From: Candidatus Omnitrophota bacterium
GTDB lineage: Bacteria; Omnitrophota; Gorgyraeia; Duberdicusellales; 4484-171
Assembly (NCBI GenBank): GCA_016939345.1
Contig: JAFGHG010000083.1
Location: forward strand, 1-11,600
Direction of reading: 5' to 3'
DNA: 11,600 bases
The position numbers and the translations under genes were made by a program. A model generated the notes under the pieces. It was given only the letters and a program-made list of their open reading frames with translations. It was not told the origin of the DNA and searched no databases. Below, in pieces: positions 1 to 6,813 of the stretch (positions within the stretch are counted from its first letter, which is position 1; every line of letters starts with the position of its first letter).

Positions 1-72
1 AAAATCAGCCCAAAAAGCATCCTGTAAGGGTTTTTTGCTAAAAACCAGGGCCCTGACTGTAAAATTATACAT
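1..72 (-). CDS. Unidentified gene, 5' end only (24 residues, cut by window edge)
   Basis: An ATG at 72-70 opens a frame that stays open for 24 codons to the window edge, beginning MYNFTVRALVFSKKPL. The ATG lies inside the last codons of the upstream msbA-like gene, so the two overlap by 8 nt including the msbA stop. No Shine-Dalgarno sequence precedes it, so translation would rely on coupling to the upstream gene. Such an overlap usually means one operon, and after an MsbA-type flippase a further LPS or lipid gene is likely. This is inference: 24 residues are too few to assign a family. I see no signal peptide or motif in the visible part. Confidence 0.5.
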   Translation of the reverse strand, partial: MYNFTVRALVFSKKPLQDAFWADF

Positions 73-1882
73 TAAACTGCAGACTGTATAATTTTTTATA
101 AAGTGTATCGTCGCTTATAAGGTCAGAATGAGAGCCTATCTCTGCTATTTGACCCTTTTTAAGGACTACTATCCTGTCTGCCTTCTGAACAGTAGAAAGC
201 CGGTGGGCTATTACAAAAGCGGTCTTACCCTCCATAAGGGTAAAAAAAGCTTCTTTTATCAGTTTCTCGGTAACGCTATCAAGGCTGCTGGTGGCCTCAT
301 CCAATATTAAAATTGGAGAATTCTTTAAAACAGCCCGGGCTATAGCCAGCCTTTGCTTTTCTCCTCCGGAAAGTCGGAAACCTCTATCGCCTATTACAGT
401 ATTAAATTTATCAGGGGTGTTTACTATGAATTCATAAGCATTTGCTTTCTTTGCTGCTTCGATTATTTCAGACTCACTGGCATCTAATCTCCCATAAGCT
501 ATATTATCTCTAATTGTGGCATTGAAAAGTATTGTATCCTGGGACACGATTGAAATCAAAGAACGCAATGAGTTAATATTCAATTCTTTAATATCAACTC
601 CGTCTATCAAGACTCTTCCCTTTTGAGGATCGTAAAACCTGGGTATAAGACCTGCAAGGGTGGTTTTGCCCACTCCAGAATGACCGACAAAAGCAATGGT
701 TTCGCCTTTTTTTATTTCCAGATTAATATCCTGTAAAACAAACCCGTCCTCTTTATTATAGGCAAACCAGACATTTTCAAATCTGATATTATCTTTCAAA
801 CCTTCGATTTTCACAGCGCCTTGAGCTTCTTTGATTTGCGGCGTCTCATCAAGTATATCATAAATCCGGCTTGATGCTGCCAAAGCCCGTTGGTTGATAG
901 CATATACATTGGAAAGCTTTTTCATGGGCCGGATCATGTTGACAAGAAAACCGATAAAAGCTGCAAATACACCAAAAGAAAGCCTGCCGGATATAATTTG
1001 AGGTGCTATTAAAGAAATTATAGACACCACCCCAACCACGCCAATCAATTCGGTAATCGGAGAAACAGCGATTATCCTGCGTATGGCCTTTAAATTAAAA
1101 CGGTAATACTGATGGTTAATTTTGGCAAATCTTTCGATTTCATAGTCTTCTCGGCAAAAAGCTTTTACTATATGAGCGCCTTGGATTGTCTCGGCCATAT
1201 GAGAATTAAGATCCGCCATCTTCATCTGCACCTCAACGCTGTACTTCTTTATCTTCTTACCCAGCTTGGCCACCGGTATCATTATAGCCGGAAAAAGGAC
1301 AAAAACCACAATCAGCAAAATCCAGGAAATCTTAAAACCTAACCATAATGCCAAAACTGCAAATACTATCACTTTCATTGATTCAAAGATCAAATCTTTC
1401 AGGGCATAAGATATACCATTAGTGATTACCGATACATCGTTGGTTACCCTGGACATCAATTCGCCGGTCCTTTTTTTTCCGTAAAAATCCATGGATAACT
1501 GCTGGAATTTTTTATAAAGGTCGTTTCTCACCAGCTTGACTACCCCCTGGCCGATAACATTCATAAGGTATTCCTGGATATAAAAAAATACCCCTTTAAG
1601 AAAAAACAGGATCACTACAAAGCCAAGAATATATTTAAGGAAAGAAATAGGCTCCACGGCATTAAGCCTGTTGACTATATTTTGTAAGAAAAGCGGGACC
1701 TCTCCTGGAATCACTATATCTTTATTAGTAAATATCCTGTCGATTATCGGCGCCAAGGAAGTAAAAGTCACTCCTTCAAAAATAGTAGATATCCCCATGC
1801 AGACAGCAGCCAAAACAAGAAATCCCACATAGGATCTGGCAAATTTAAGGAGCCTGAAATATTCTTTTAGGTAGGTTTTCAT
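65..1882 (-). CDS. msbA: MsbA-type lipid A/lipid ABC exporter (half-transporter)
   Basis: A 605-residue half-size ABC exporter, the normal length for the MsbA family. It would act as an inner-membrane homodimer that uses ATP to flip lipid A-core to the outer leaflet. The N-terminal membrane domain shows hydrophobic segments near residues 18-40, 82-104, 157-180, 187-207, 275-297 and 300-318. The ATPase domain is complete: A-loop Tyr375, Walker A GHSGVGKTT (400-408), Q-loop Gln448, signature LSGGEKQR (504-511), Walker B ILILDE (524-529), D-loop SLD (533-535) and H-loop His560. The start is the ATG at 1882-1880; there is no Shine-Dalgarno upstream, but a TATAAT lies 6 nt away. It diverges from the oxidoreductase-lpxB pair, which supports a lipid A role. 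MsbA-like exporters also move other lipids or peptides, so the substrate is inferred from context. Confidence 0.85.
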   Translation of the reverse strand: MKTYLKEYFRLLKFARSYVGFLVLAAVCMGISTIFEGVTFTSLAPIIDRIFTNKDIVIPGEVPLFLQNIVNRLNAVEPISFLKYILGFVVILFFLKGVFFYIQEYLMNVIGQGVVKLVRNDLYKKFQQLSMDFYGKKRTGELMSRVTNDVSVITNGISYALKDLIFESMKVIVFAVLALWLGFKISWILLIVVFVLFPAIMIPVAKLGKKIKKYSVEVQMKMADLNSHMAETIQGAHIVKAFCREDYEIERFAKINHQYYRFNLKAIRRIIAVSPITELIGVVGVVSIISLIAPQIISGRLSFGVFAAFIGFLVNMIRPMKKLSNVYAINQRALAASSRIYDILDETPQIKEAQGAVKIEGLKDNIRFENVWFAYNKEDGFVLQDINLEIKKGETIAFVGHSGVGKTTLAGLIPRFYDPQKGRVLIDGVDIKELNINSLRSLISIVSQDTILFNATIRDNIAYGRLDASESEIIEAAKKANAYEFIVNTPDKFNTVIGDRGFRLSGGEKQRLAIARAVLKNSPILILDEATSSLDSVTEKLIKEAFFTLMEGKTAFVIAHRLSTVQKADRIVVLKKGQIAEIGSHSDLISDDTLYKKLYSLQFNV

Positions 1883-1888
1883 GATTTT

Positions 1889-1894
1889 ATTATA
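1889..1894 (-). promoter_or_regulatory. Candidate -10 box for msbA, leaderless position
   Basis: On the minus strand a perfect TATAAT ends 6 nt before the msbA ATG. A TG lies one base further out than the extended -10 position. No convincing -35 hexamer sits 16-18 bp upstream (CCCAAG at 17 bp). If used, transcription would start at or next to the A of the ATG. In AT-rich DNA a lone hexamer is weak evidence. Confidence 0.4.
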
Positions 1895-1937
1895 AACATA
1901 CAGGACAATAACTTGGGAAACGATTCTACCACATGAA

Positions 1938-1966
1938 TTGACTTTTCACAAGGTATTTGATATTAT
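1938..1966 (+). promoter_or_regulatory. Sigma70-type promoter for the oxidoreductase-lpxB pair
   Basis: TTGACT (1938-1943) and TATTAT (1961-1966) are separated by exactly 17 bp, and TGA directly before the -10 matches an extended -10 (TGn). Each hexamer matches 5 of 6 consensus bases. The predicted start of transcription, about 7 nt past the -10, falls near 1973-1974, only about 3 nt before the ATG at 1977. The mRNA would therefore be almost leaderless. Confidence 0.7.
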
Positions 1967-1976
1967 AGCTGTTATT

Positions 1977-2873
1977 ATGAGAGTCGCAGTTGTCGGCCTG
2001 GGAAGGCTGGGAAGTATACATTTACGTATTTATCAGGAATTAAAAGAGATAGATAAAATATACCTAGTTGATATTGACAGCTCCAAATCAGCTCTTTTTC
2101 CTGATTTTGCCTTTATAAAGGATTACAAAAAACTAAAGGGCCAGGTTGATCTGGTAAGCATAGCCACTCCTACAACAAGCCATTTCCAGATAGCCAGCTA
2201 TTTTTTAAAAAACAAAATACCTGTCCTGGTTGAAAAACCTCTTACCCAGAACTCCCGGGAAGCTGAGAGCCTGATAAAAATAGCTAAAAAAAACAGGACT
2301 ATTCTTTTTGTCGGCCATGTCGAACGTTATAACAGCGCCTATTTAGCAGTAAAGAAAACCATCAAAAACCCCCTTTTTATAGAATGCCACAGGCTAAGTC
2401 CCTATCCCTTTCGCTCGCTCGATATAAGTGTGGTCTTAGATCTTATGATCCATGACCTTGATATAATACTTTACCTTTTAAAAGACGAGGTAAAAAAAAT
2501 CGAGTCCAAAGCTGTAAAAGTATTATCTAAAAGCCAGGATATCGCTAATGCCCGGCTTACTTTTAAAAAGGGATGTGTAGCTAATATAACCTCAAGCAGG
2601 ATATCCAGTAAAACTGAGCGCAAAATAAGGATTTTTATGCCTAACTGTTATATTTCACTGGATTATGCCCAACAAACAGCCCAGATCTACCGAAAAACAA
2701 AGTCAAAGATAGTCCGGAAGGAAATCGAAATAAACAAGGGCGAACCTCTGAAAAAGGAAATCTCTGATTTTGTTAATTCAGTCAAAAATAAAAAATTCTC
2801 GATAGCTGATGCAGTCAAGGCAAAAGAAGCCTTAAAACTTGCCTTGCGCATCCAGAAATCAAGCCAAAAGTGA
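1977..2873 (+). CDS. Gfo/Idh/MocA-family NAD(P)-dependent oxidoreductase
   Basis: A 298-residue sugar-type dehydrogenase. The Rossmann motif GLGRLG (7-12) is at the N terminus, and an acidic residue after the second strand (Asp32) points to NAD rather than NADP. The family motif EKP is at 86-88, GHVERYN at 113-119, and the putative catalytic DLMIHD (155-160) includes His159. I chose the ATG at 1977: a longer frame opens at a TTG at 1938, but those 13 residues precede the Rossmann strand and cover the promoter. Its stop overlaps the lpxB start by 4 nt (GTGA), so the two are translationally coupled. Known relatives beside lpx genes include GnnA, a UDP-GlcNAc 3-dehydrogenase used to make amide-linked lipid A. 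That role here is inference; no GnnB-type aminotransferase is visible. Confidence 0.8.
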   Translation: MRVAVVGLGRLGSIHLRIYQELKEIDKIYLVDIDSSKSALFPDFAFIKDYKKLKGQVDLVSIATPTTSHFQIASYFLKNKIPVLVEKPLTQNSREAESLIKIAKKNRTILFVGHVERYNSAYLAVKKTIKNPLFIECHRLSPYPFRSLDISVVLDLMIHDLDIILYLLKDEVKKIESKAVKVLSKSQDIANARLTFKKGCVANITSSRISSKTERKIRIFMPNCYISLDYAQQTAQIYRKTKSKIVRKEIEINKGEPLKKEISDFVNSVKNKKFSIADAVKAKEALKLALRIQKSSQK

Positions 2874-3958
2874 AAAAAATAGTCCTTATTGCCGGCGACA
2901 GGTCAGGCGATCTTTATGGCGGCCTGCTTTGCCAACAACTCAAAAGAAAATATTCCGATTTAGAGCTTTACTCTTTTGGCGGCGACAATCTAGCCAAGAC
3001 TTCCATTCAGCTGATAAACCTGCTGAGTCATTCTGTTTCCGGTCTTATCGAAGTAGCTGCTTCATTAAAAAATATCTTAGAAGTCTTTAACCGGGCTATC
3101 GAAGAAATAAATAAGATAAAACCCGATCTTATAGTACCTATAGACTTCCCCGACTTTAATTTGCGCCTGCTGAAGAAATTAAATAAAAAATTCCCTGTTT
3201 TTTATTACATAAGCCCTCAAGTCTGGGCCTGGAGAAAAAAAAGAATAAATATCTTAAGGGAATTCGTGGACAAAATGGTAGTAATCTTCAGATTTGAAAA
3301 AGATTTTTACAAAGCTAAAGACCTAGATGCTGAGTTTTTTGGACATCCTCTATTGGATATAATAGGCGATATAGATTCACCAACCAAAAATATTATTACC
3401 TTTTTGCCAGGATCCAGGATGAATGAGGTAAAAAAACACCTGCCGTTAATGATTCAGGCAAAAAATTTGATATCTAAAGAACTAAAAGGCTTTGCTTTTA
3501 GGGTATTAAGGCCAAAAAATATAGATGAATCTGTATATAACTCCTATCCTCTGGGCGATATCAAGGTCGAGAACCATTCTTATGAACTGATAAAAGAATC
3601 AAAGTTCATCATTACTGCCTCAGGTACTGCCACCGTAGAAATAGCCATATTAGAGATCCCCTACCTTATCATTTATAAAGTCAATCCCCTGACCTGGTTC
3701 ATGCTTAAAAGACTGGTAAAAACAGAATTCATCGGTATGGTCAATATCCTAAACTCAAAAAAGATCATAAAAGAGCTGCTTCAATATAAAGCCACGCCCG
3801 AAAATATAGCCACAATAACTTTAGATTACTTAAGAAACGAAAACTTATACACTAAACTTAAAACCGACCTGCAAAAGACAAAAGATCTTCTCAAGCCTTA
3901 CCATGCATCTGAAAGATTTGCAGAATATATTGGGGATTTTTTAAAACTTAAGTCTTAA
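2870..3958 (+). CDS. lpxB: Lipid-A-disaccharide synthase
   Basis: LpxB joins UDP-2,3-diacylglucosamine to lipid X, giving the tetraacyl disaccharide of lipid A with release of UDP, at the inner face of the cytoplasmic membrane. At 362 residues it is slightly short for the family but complete. Recognisable blocks in order: GDRSGDLYG (9-17, family form G-E-A-S-G-D), SGLIEV (57-62), IDFPDFN (91-97), SPQVWAW (115-121), HPLLD (159-163), LPGSR (179-183) and ASGTATVE (250-257). The start is a GTG whose last bases form the oxidoreductase stop, with no separate Shine-Dalgarno. The hydrophobic segment GLIEVAASL and the NPLTWFML stretch (272-279) suit membrane association. Its 3' end overlaps mnmG by 11 bp, tail to tail. 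Assignment is secure on motif content. Confidence 0.95.
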   Translation: MKKIVLIAGDRSGDLYGGLLCQQLKRKYSDLELYSFGGDNLAKTSIQLINLLSHSVSGLIEVAASLKNILEVFNRAIEEINKIKPDLIVPIDFPDFNLRLLKKLNKKFPVFYYISPQVWAWRKKRINILREFVDKMVVIFRFEKDFYKAKDLDAEFFGHPLLDIIGDIDSPTKNIITFLPGSRMNEVKKHLPLMIQAKNLISKELKGFAFRVLRPKNIDESVYNSYPLGDIKVENHSYELIKESKFIITASGTATVEIAILEIPYLIIYKVNPLTWFMLKRLVKTEFIGMVNILNSKKIIKELLQYKATPENIATITLDYLRNENLYTKLKTDLQKTKDLLKPYHASERFAEYIGDFLKLKS

Positions 3959-3964
3959 GCTTTT
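3943..3964. terminator. Weak bidirectional hairpin between lpxB and mnmG
   Basis: CTTAA (3947-3951) and TTAAG (3955-3959) pair around a GTC loop, flanked by AAAA at 3943-3946 and TTTT at 3961-3964. The run of U follows the hairpin when read in either direction. It contains both convergent stop codons. The stem is short and AT-only apart from one pair, so termination strength is doubtful. Confidence 0.35.
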
Positions 3965-5783
3965 TACGCATGTTTATATAGGTAAGAAGGGAAAGGACTG
4001 CCGCAGGAGTAACCCCGCTTATCTTAAAGGCTGCGCCTAATGACGAAGGCTGGAATTTTTTTAATTTTTCGACTATTTCTTTGGATAAAGACGGCACCTT
4101 TTCATAATCGATCTTAGGTATTTTGACCCTGTCCAGATTGTTCAATTCCTTTGCCCATAACTTTTCCCGCTCCAAAAAATTTTCATACTTGATAATAATC
4201 TCGACTTCCCTGTTAACAACTAAAGGTTTGTCAGAAAAATCCAAATATTTTTTTAGGGAATCAAGATAAACTCCCGGTTTTTTTAAAACTGCGGCTGCTG
4301 TGCTGTTCTTGCCGTCAAATGTAATCTTTGTTTTTCTTAATATGTCCAGCTGGCTTTCTATAAGCTTCTTTTTATTACTGATTTCATCTAATTCTTTTTT
4401 TGTCAACAAACCTAAACTCCTTCCTGTATGACCAAGACGGATATCAGCATTGCTTTCGCGCAAATACAAGCGAAATTCGCTTCTTGAAGTAAACATCCTG
4501 TAAGGTTCATCCGCCCCCTTAGAAGTGAGGTCATCGATCAAAACTCCAATATAGGCCTGGTCCCTTTTTAAAATCAAAGGCTCTTTTTTTCGGACAGCTA
4601 AAGCCGCATTTATTCCGGCGATTATTCCTTGGGCCGCTGCCTCTTCGTAACCGGTTGTCCCGTTTACCTGTCCGGCAAAATAAAGTCCTGAAATATTTTT
4701 AGACTCCAGAGTAGGATAAAGCTGTCTGGGATCAATGACCCCATGTTCTATGCCATAACCGGGCCTCAGGACCTCGGCTTTTTCCAAGCCGGTTATTGAA
4801 TGGATAAACTCAAGCTGGACCTCAAAAGGAAGAGAAGTTGAAACTCCATTAGGGTAAACCTCAAAAGAATTTTTACCCTCCGGCTCTAGGAAAACCTGAT
4901 GCCTATCCCTGTCTTTAAATCGAACGATTTTGTCCTCAAGAGAAGGGCAATATCTGACCCCGGTAGATTTTATTTTTCCGGTATAAAGGGGCGAATATTT
5001 TAAATTGTTTATTATTATCCTGTGTGTTTTTTTATTGGTATGGGTTATGTAACAGCTGTGCCGTTCTTCATTTATGGACTTATTAGAAAAAGAAAAAGCA
5101 ATTGCATCAGGATCAGGCATCTGCTCTTCTAAATTAGAGTAATCTATAGTCCTTGAATCTAGACGGGCGCAAGTCCCGGTCTTAAAATGCCTAAGGTTAA
5201 TACCTGCATCTTTGATACTTTTAAATAAGCGGTCACTGGAAGGCTCATTGAGCCTGCCGCCGGCAAAACTATTAAGCCCGATATGAATCTTGCTTTTTAG
5301 AAAAGTTCCTGCACAGATGATTACCGAAGAGCTTAAAAATTCATGAGAGAAATTAGTGCGTATACCTTTAACCTTATTATTTTTGATTATAAGCTCACTG
5401 GCCTCAGCCTGTAGAATGGATATATTGCTCTGTGTTTGCAGATATCTTCTGGCAATGCCCGGATACAAGAACCTGTCGACCTGAGCCCTGGTCGACCACA
5501 CCGCCTTGCCTTTGCTTCTATTTAAAATCCTGTAGCCAAGAGAAGCTTCGTCGGTTATCTTGGCGATTAAACCTCCCAAGGCGTCTACTTCTCTGACTAA
5601 ATGGCCTTTGGCCACTCCGCCTACGGCAGGATTACACGACAATTTACCTATAGATTCGATATCAATAGTCAAAAGAAGCACTGAGACCCCTAGCTTAGAA
5701 CCAGCAAAAGCTGCTTCAATTCCAGCATGGCCCGCGCCGACAACTATCAAATCGTAGTTATTATTACCTTTTGATTTTTCCAT
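3948..5783 (-). CDS. mnmG: tRNA uridine-5-carboxymethylaminomethyl modification enzyme MnmG (GidA)
   Basis: MnmG, with partner MnmE, modifies the wobble uridine (U34) of certain tRNAs using FAD, NADH and a folate C1 unit. From the ATG at 5783 the protein has 611 residues. It shows the FAD-binding GAGHAG (16-21), SCNPAVGG (49-56, Cys50), YCPS (Cys279), DRDRHQ (291-296), PGYGIEHGVIDP (341-352), QVNGTTGYEEAA (372-383) and the C-terminal LGAAFKISGVTPAA. Both family cysteines are present. The loop usually written KTGTPPR reads KTGTCAR (201-207), an extra cysteine. I chose ATG; a TTG four codons upstream (5795) is possible but also lacks a ribosome site. It lies 30 nt after gpmA, probably co-transcribed. 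MnmE is not in view. Confidence 0.95.
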   Translation of the reverse strand: MEKSKGNNNYDLIVVGAGHAGIEAAFAGSKLGVSVLLLTIDIESIGKLSCNPAVGGVAKGHLVREVDALGGLIAKITDEASLGYRILNRSKGKAVWSTRAQVDRFLYPGIARRYLQTQSNISILQAEASELIIKNNKVKGIRTNFSHEFLSSSVIICAGTFLKSKIHIGLNSFAGGRLNEPSSDRLFKSIKDAGINLRHFKTGTCARLDSRTIDYSNLEEQMPDPDAIAFSFSNKSINEERHSCYITHTNKKTHRIIINNLKYSPLYTGKIKSTGVRYCPSLEDKIVRFKDRDRHQVFLEPEGKNSFEVYPNGVSTSLPFEVQLEFIHSITGLEKAEVLRPGYGIEHGVIDPRQLYPTLESKNISGLYFAGQVNGTTGYEEAAAQGIIAGINAALAVRKKEPLILKRDQAYIGVLIDDLTSKGADEPYRMFTSRSEFRLYLRESNADIRLGHTGRSLGLLTKKELDEISNKKKLIESQLDILRKTKITFDGKNSTAAAVLKKPGVYLDSLKKYLDFSDKPLVVNREVEIIIKYENFLEREKLWAKELNNLDRVKIPKIDYEKVPSLSKEIVEKLKKFQPSSLGAAFKISGVTPAAVLSLLTYINMRKKLKT

Positions 5784-5813
5784 AAGGAGGGGCAACGAAC
5801 AAGAAAAACAGTT

Positions 5814-6560
5814 TTATTTCTTTTTTGTCTGAGAAGCTACAGAATCAACTGCTTTCTTTATAATCTCGGGATCGCCAAGGTAGTAATGCTTGATCGGTCT
5901 TAGTTCAGTATCCAATTCATAAACAAGAGGTATGCCGGTCGGTATATTAAGCTTTAATATTGCCTCGTCGCTTATATTATCAAGATATTTGACCAAAGCT
6001 CTAAGGCTGTTGCCGTGGGCCACTATGATAACTTTTTTATTATCTCTGATGGCCGGAACTATAGCTTCATGCCAGTAGGGCAAAAACCTGTTTACTGTAT
6101 CTTTTAAACACTCGGTTAAGGGGAGCTCGTCAGAGGCTAAATCTCTATATCTGGGGTCATTGCCGGGATAACGGGGATCCTGAGCCTTTAGGGCCGGCGG
6201 CTGAATATCATAACTTCTTCTCCATTTTAATACCTGTTCTTCTCCATATTTTTCCACTGTTTCCACCTTGTTCAGCCCTTGTAAAGCTCCGTAATGACGC
6301 TCATTGAGTCTCCAGCTTCTATGAACAGGTATCCACATAAGATCCATATCTTCCAGTACAATCCAAAGAGTGGAAATAGCCCTCTTTAATACTGAGGTAT
6401 AAGCAATATCAAAAGCATAACCTTCTGCCTTAAGCCATTCTGCTGAACTATGGGCTTCGCTTATGCCTTTTTCTGAAAGCCCTACGTCAGTCCAGCCGGT
6501 AAATTTATTTTCCAGGTTCCAAATACTTTCTCCGTGGCGCAACAATACCAATTTAATCAT
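5814..6560 (-). CDS. gpmA: 2,3-bisphosphoglycerate-dependent phosphoglycerate mutase
   Basis: A 248-residue cofactor-dependent mutase that interconverts 3- and 2-phosphoglycerate in glycolysis and gluconeogenesis through a phosphohistidine. The RHGES signature gives Arg8 and catalytic His9. Other conserved parts are FTGWTDVGLSEKG (20-32), Arg60, LNERHYGALQGLNK (85-98, with Glu87 as likely acid), the substrate-binding WRRSYD (113-118), and VAHGNSLRA (180-188) with His182. Length matches the family norm. The ATG at 6560 is preceded by AGGAG (6570-6574) at 9 nt spacing. It is probably first in a gpmA-mnmG transcript. I find no convincing promoter in the 253-bp gap upstream. Confidence 0.95.
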   Translation of the reverse strand: MIKLVLLRHGESIWNLENKFTGWTDVGLSEKGISEAHSSAEWLKAEGYAFDIAYTSVLKRAISTLWIVLEDMDLMWIPVHRSWRLNERHYGALQGLNKVETVEKYGEEQVLKWRRSYDIQPPALKAQDPRYPGNDPRYRDLASDELPLTECLKDTVNRFLPYWHEAIVPAIRDNKKVIIVAHGNSLRALVKYLDNISDEAILKLNIPTGIPLVYELDTELRPIKHYYLGDPEIIKKAVDSVASQTKKK

Positions 6561-6629
6561 TATCTCTTTCTCCTTTTAAGGTTTTTCAATTAAGTCCATC
6601 ATTATCATAAATTCCAAATTTCAAGCACC

Positions 6630-6662
6630 AGCCCAAAACCAGAATAAATTCGATTTTGGGCT
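6630..6662. repeat. Inverted repeat (hairpin), 9-bp stem
   Basis: AGCCCAAAA (6630-6638) pairs perfectly with TTTTGGGCT (6654-6662) across a 15-nt loop. It abuts the next inverted repeat without a gap. Transcripts reading left from nrdJ would carry it in their 3' region. No U-tract follows it on the minus strand, so it is not a standard terminator. Confidence 0.55.
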
Positions 6663-6694
6663 GCCCAGAACCGATCTCTGATTTGGTTCCGGGC
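6663..6694. repeat. Inverted repeat (hairpin), 10-bp stem with one mismatch
   Basis: GCCCAGAACC (6663-6672) pairs with GGTTCCGGGC (6685-6694), with a single A-C mismatch and a 12-nt loop. It is the most GC-rich structure in this gap. On the plus strand it is followed by A-rich sequence and on the minus strand by the neighbouring hairpin, so no intrinsic terminator is formed. It could protect the nrdJ mRNA 3' end or belong to the surrounding repeat. Confidence 0.55.
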
Positions 6695-6813
6695 AAATAA
6701 AAAAAACCAAACTATAATGGCCAAATACAAAATAATTTGACATTCTAGTTATAAGGCTTTAGTTTTTCTATATTATTTGGAATTTGGGATTTGTTATTTG
6801 GAATTTTTCTTTA

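Larger units (their letters stand above)
6609..6806. repeat. MITE-like intergenic element with 11-bp inverted ends
   Basis: AAATTCCAAAT at 6609-6619 is exactly the inverse of ATTTGGAATTT at 6775-6785 and again at 6796-6806; the last two are direct repeats 21 bp apart. The ~198-bp segment between the outer copies has no reading frame of note and contains two hairpins. The layout resembles a small non-autonomous or degenerate palindromic repeat. No target-site duplication is evident, and AT-rich words recur easily, so the element call is tentative. Confidence 0.35.

Noticed and set aside
1938..1976. TTG-initiated 13-residue N-terminal extension of the oxidoreductase
   Set aside because: It precedes the Rossmann-fold strand that normally starts these proteins and overlaps a strong promoter whose transcript would begin after it.
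5784..5790. AAGGAGG on the plus strand as a ribosome site for a rightward gene
   Set aside because: No start codon at proper spacing leads to a meaningful frame; rightward of it lies the antisense of gpmA.
6698..6708. T-run on the minus strand as a nrdJ terminator
   Set aside because: The sequence just upstream of the run forms no stable stem, and the strong hairpins lie after it in the transcript.
6737..6765. Perfect TTGACA on the plus strand in the nrdJ-gpmA gap
   Set aside because: At 17 bp spacing the -10 position reads TAGTTT, a poor match, and no rightward gene follows; it would only drive antisense to nrdJ.
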